From an uncultured Polaribacter sp. (GTDB lineage Bacteria; Bacteroidota; Bacteroidia; Flavobacteriales; Flavobacteriaceae): a DNA stretch of 7,214 bases. The position numbers and the translations under genes were made by a program. Position 1 is the stretch's first letter; the number at the start of each line of letters is the position of its first letter. The stretch is taken from assembly GCA_937936695.1 (NCBI GenBank), contig CALHCK010000051.1, positions 1 to 7,214 of the forward strand, in the 5' to 3' direction. A model generated the notes under the pieces. It was not told the origin of the DNA and did no database searches. It was given only the letters and a program-made list of their open reading frames with translations. Shown here piece by piece: positions 6,506 through 7,214 of the stretch.

Positions 6506-7214
6506 TTACTTTATTTTTGTAAAATCTACTTTATCATCTAAAGTATTCAGTAAAAAGTTATCTTCCAAACCGTTTACAATCCATGTTTCAATACTGGCAG
6601 CTTTAGCCACGGCTGCAGCTGCTATTTTAGACTCCATACCACCGCTACCATGAGAAGACTTAGAGTTTACCACTTGTGCTTTTAATTCGTCAAAATTATC
6701 AACAACTTTTATTGTTTCAGGAGATCCGTTTTCTATAGAAGCTTTTGTATAAATACCATTGGTATTTGTAGCTATAATACATAAATCGACTTTTAAAAGC
6801 GAGGCTGTTAACGCAGCTAACTTATCATTATCACCAAATTTAATTTCATCGGTGGCAACGGTATCATTTTCATTAATAATTGGTATGTAATTATTATTAA
6901 CTAAAACATTTATGGTATTAACAATATTGTTTTTACTTTCCTGTTTTTCAAAATCTGAATACGATAACAGACATTGAGAACTTAACAAACCATATTCTCT
7001 AAAAATTTCTTGATAGATACGTATTAAATGTGGCTGACCAATAGAGGCAAGGGCTTGTTTTACAAAAACACCGTTTTGTTTACTCTCTAATTTTACAAAT
7101 TGTTTAGCAACCGCAATAGCACCAGAACTTACAATAATAAACTCGCAGGTATCTTTAAGTTTTGCAATCTGATTTGCAATATCTTCAATCTTACCTCTAG
7201 AAATATTATCAGTT
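6506..7214 (-). CDS. proB: Glutamate 5-kinase without PUA domain (5' end outside window)
   Basis: ProB phosphorylates glutamate to gamma-glutamyl phosphate, the first and usually proline-inhibited step of proline synthesis. The frame is open from the right edge (first whole codon at 7213) for 235 residues. Visible motifs, numbered from that codon, are VSSGA at 28-32, KQALASIGQ at 52-60, INEND at 113-117, FGDNDKLAA at 126-134 and GSGGMESK at 189-196 with a likely catalytic lysine at 196. Perhaps 12-18 residues with the first glycine-rich loop are missing, judged from where the visible part begins. A TTG at 6988 is internal and not the start, because conserved motifs lie upstream of it. The protein ends soon after the kinase domain and lacks the C-terminal PUA domain of the 367-residue E. 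coli enzyme. A usual Thr-Asp pair reads TN (149-150). Confidence 0.93.
   Translation of the reverse strand, partial: TDNISRGKIEDIANQIAKLKDTCEFIIVSSGAIAVAKQFVKLESKQNGVFVKQALASIGQPHLIRIYQEIFREYGLLSSQCLLSYSDFEKQESKNNIVNTINVLVNNNYIPIINENDTVATDEIKFGDNDKLAALTASLLKVDLCIIATNTNGIYTKASIENGSPETIKVVDNFDELKAQVVNSKSSHGSGGMESKIAAAAVAKAASIETWIVNGLEDNFLLNTLDDKVDFTKIK

Noticed and set aside
6986..6988. TTG as the start of proB
   Set aside because: The frame continues upstream to the window edge and contains conserved glutamate 5-kinase motifs (VSSGA, KQALASIGQ) before this codon.

Overview
The window is strongly AT-rich and its proteins look like those of a marine-type member of the Flavobacteriaceae (Bacteroidota). 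Three things point there: a flavobacterial-type lycopene cyclase; an arginine pathway that carbamoylates an N-acylated ornithine (the Bacteroidota/Xanthomonas variant); and a glutamate 5-kinase without a PUA domain. The genus cannot be told from the sequence alone.

Layout. Bases 1-361 (+ strand) hold the 3' end of a lycopene cyclase gene (crtY). Its stop codon overlaps the stop codon of a convergent alpha/beta-hydrolase esterase gene (358-1086, - strand). Upstream of the esterase on the - strand lies an SGNH/GDSL hydrolase gene (1126-1737). A perfect 12-bp inverted repeat separates the two and runs into the esterase start codon. From about 1841 to the right edge, everything is one closely packed - strand block, in transcription order: proB (5' end outside the window), a GNAT acyltransferase, argF', argB, argE and argH. 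A terminator-like hairpin over the argH stop codon probably closes the block.

How the genes work together. ArgB phosphorylates an N-acylglutamate. ArgC and ArgD, not in this window, would take it to N-acylornithine. ArgF' carbamoylates this to N-acylcitrulline, and ArgE removes the acyl group to give citrulline. ArgG (not seen) and ArgH then make arginine. ProB starts the parallel route from glutamate to proline, so the block joins both glutamate-derived pathways. The residue that decides acyl specificity in ArgF' is Ala90, which predicts succinylated rather than acetylated intermediates. The small GNAT between proB and argF' is translationally coupled to argF' and has no assigned role. It is the least explained gene here.

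I found no RNA gene, mobile element, CRISPR array or large repeat. No non-coding stretch exceeds 120 bases. I do not see convincing evidence for an entirely new system. The points most worth following are the acyl specificity of the arginine branch, the GNAT, a possible internal promoter before argB, and the hairpin over the esterase start.
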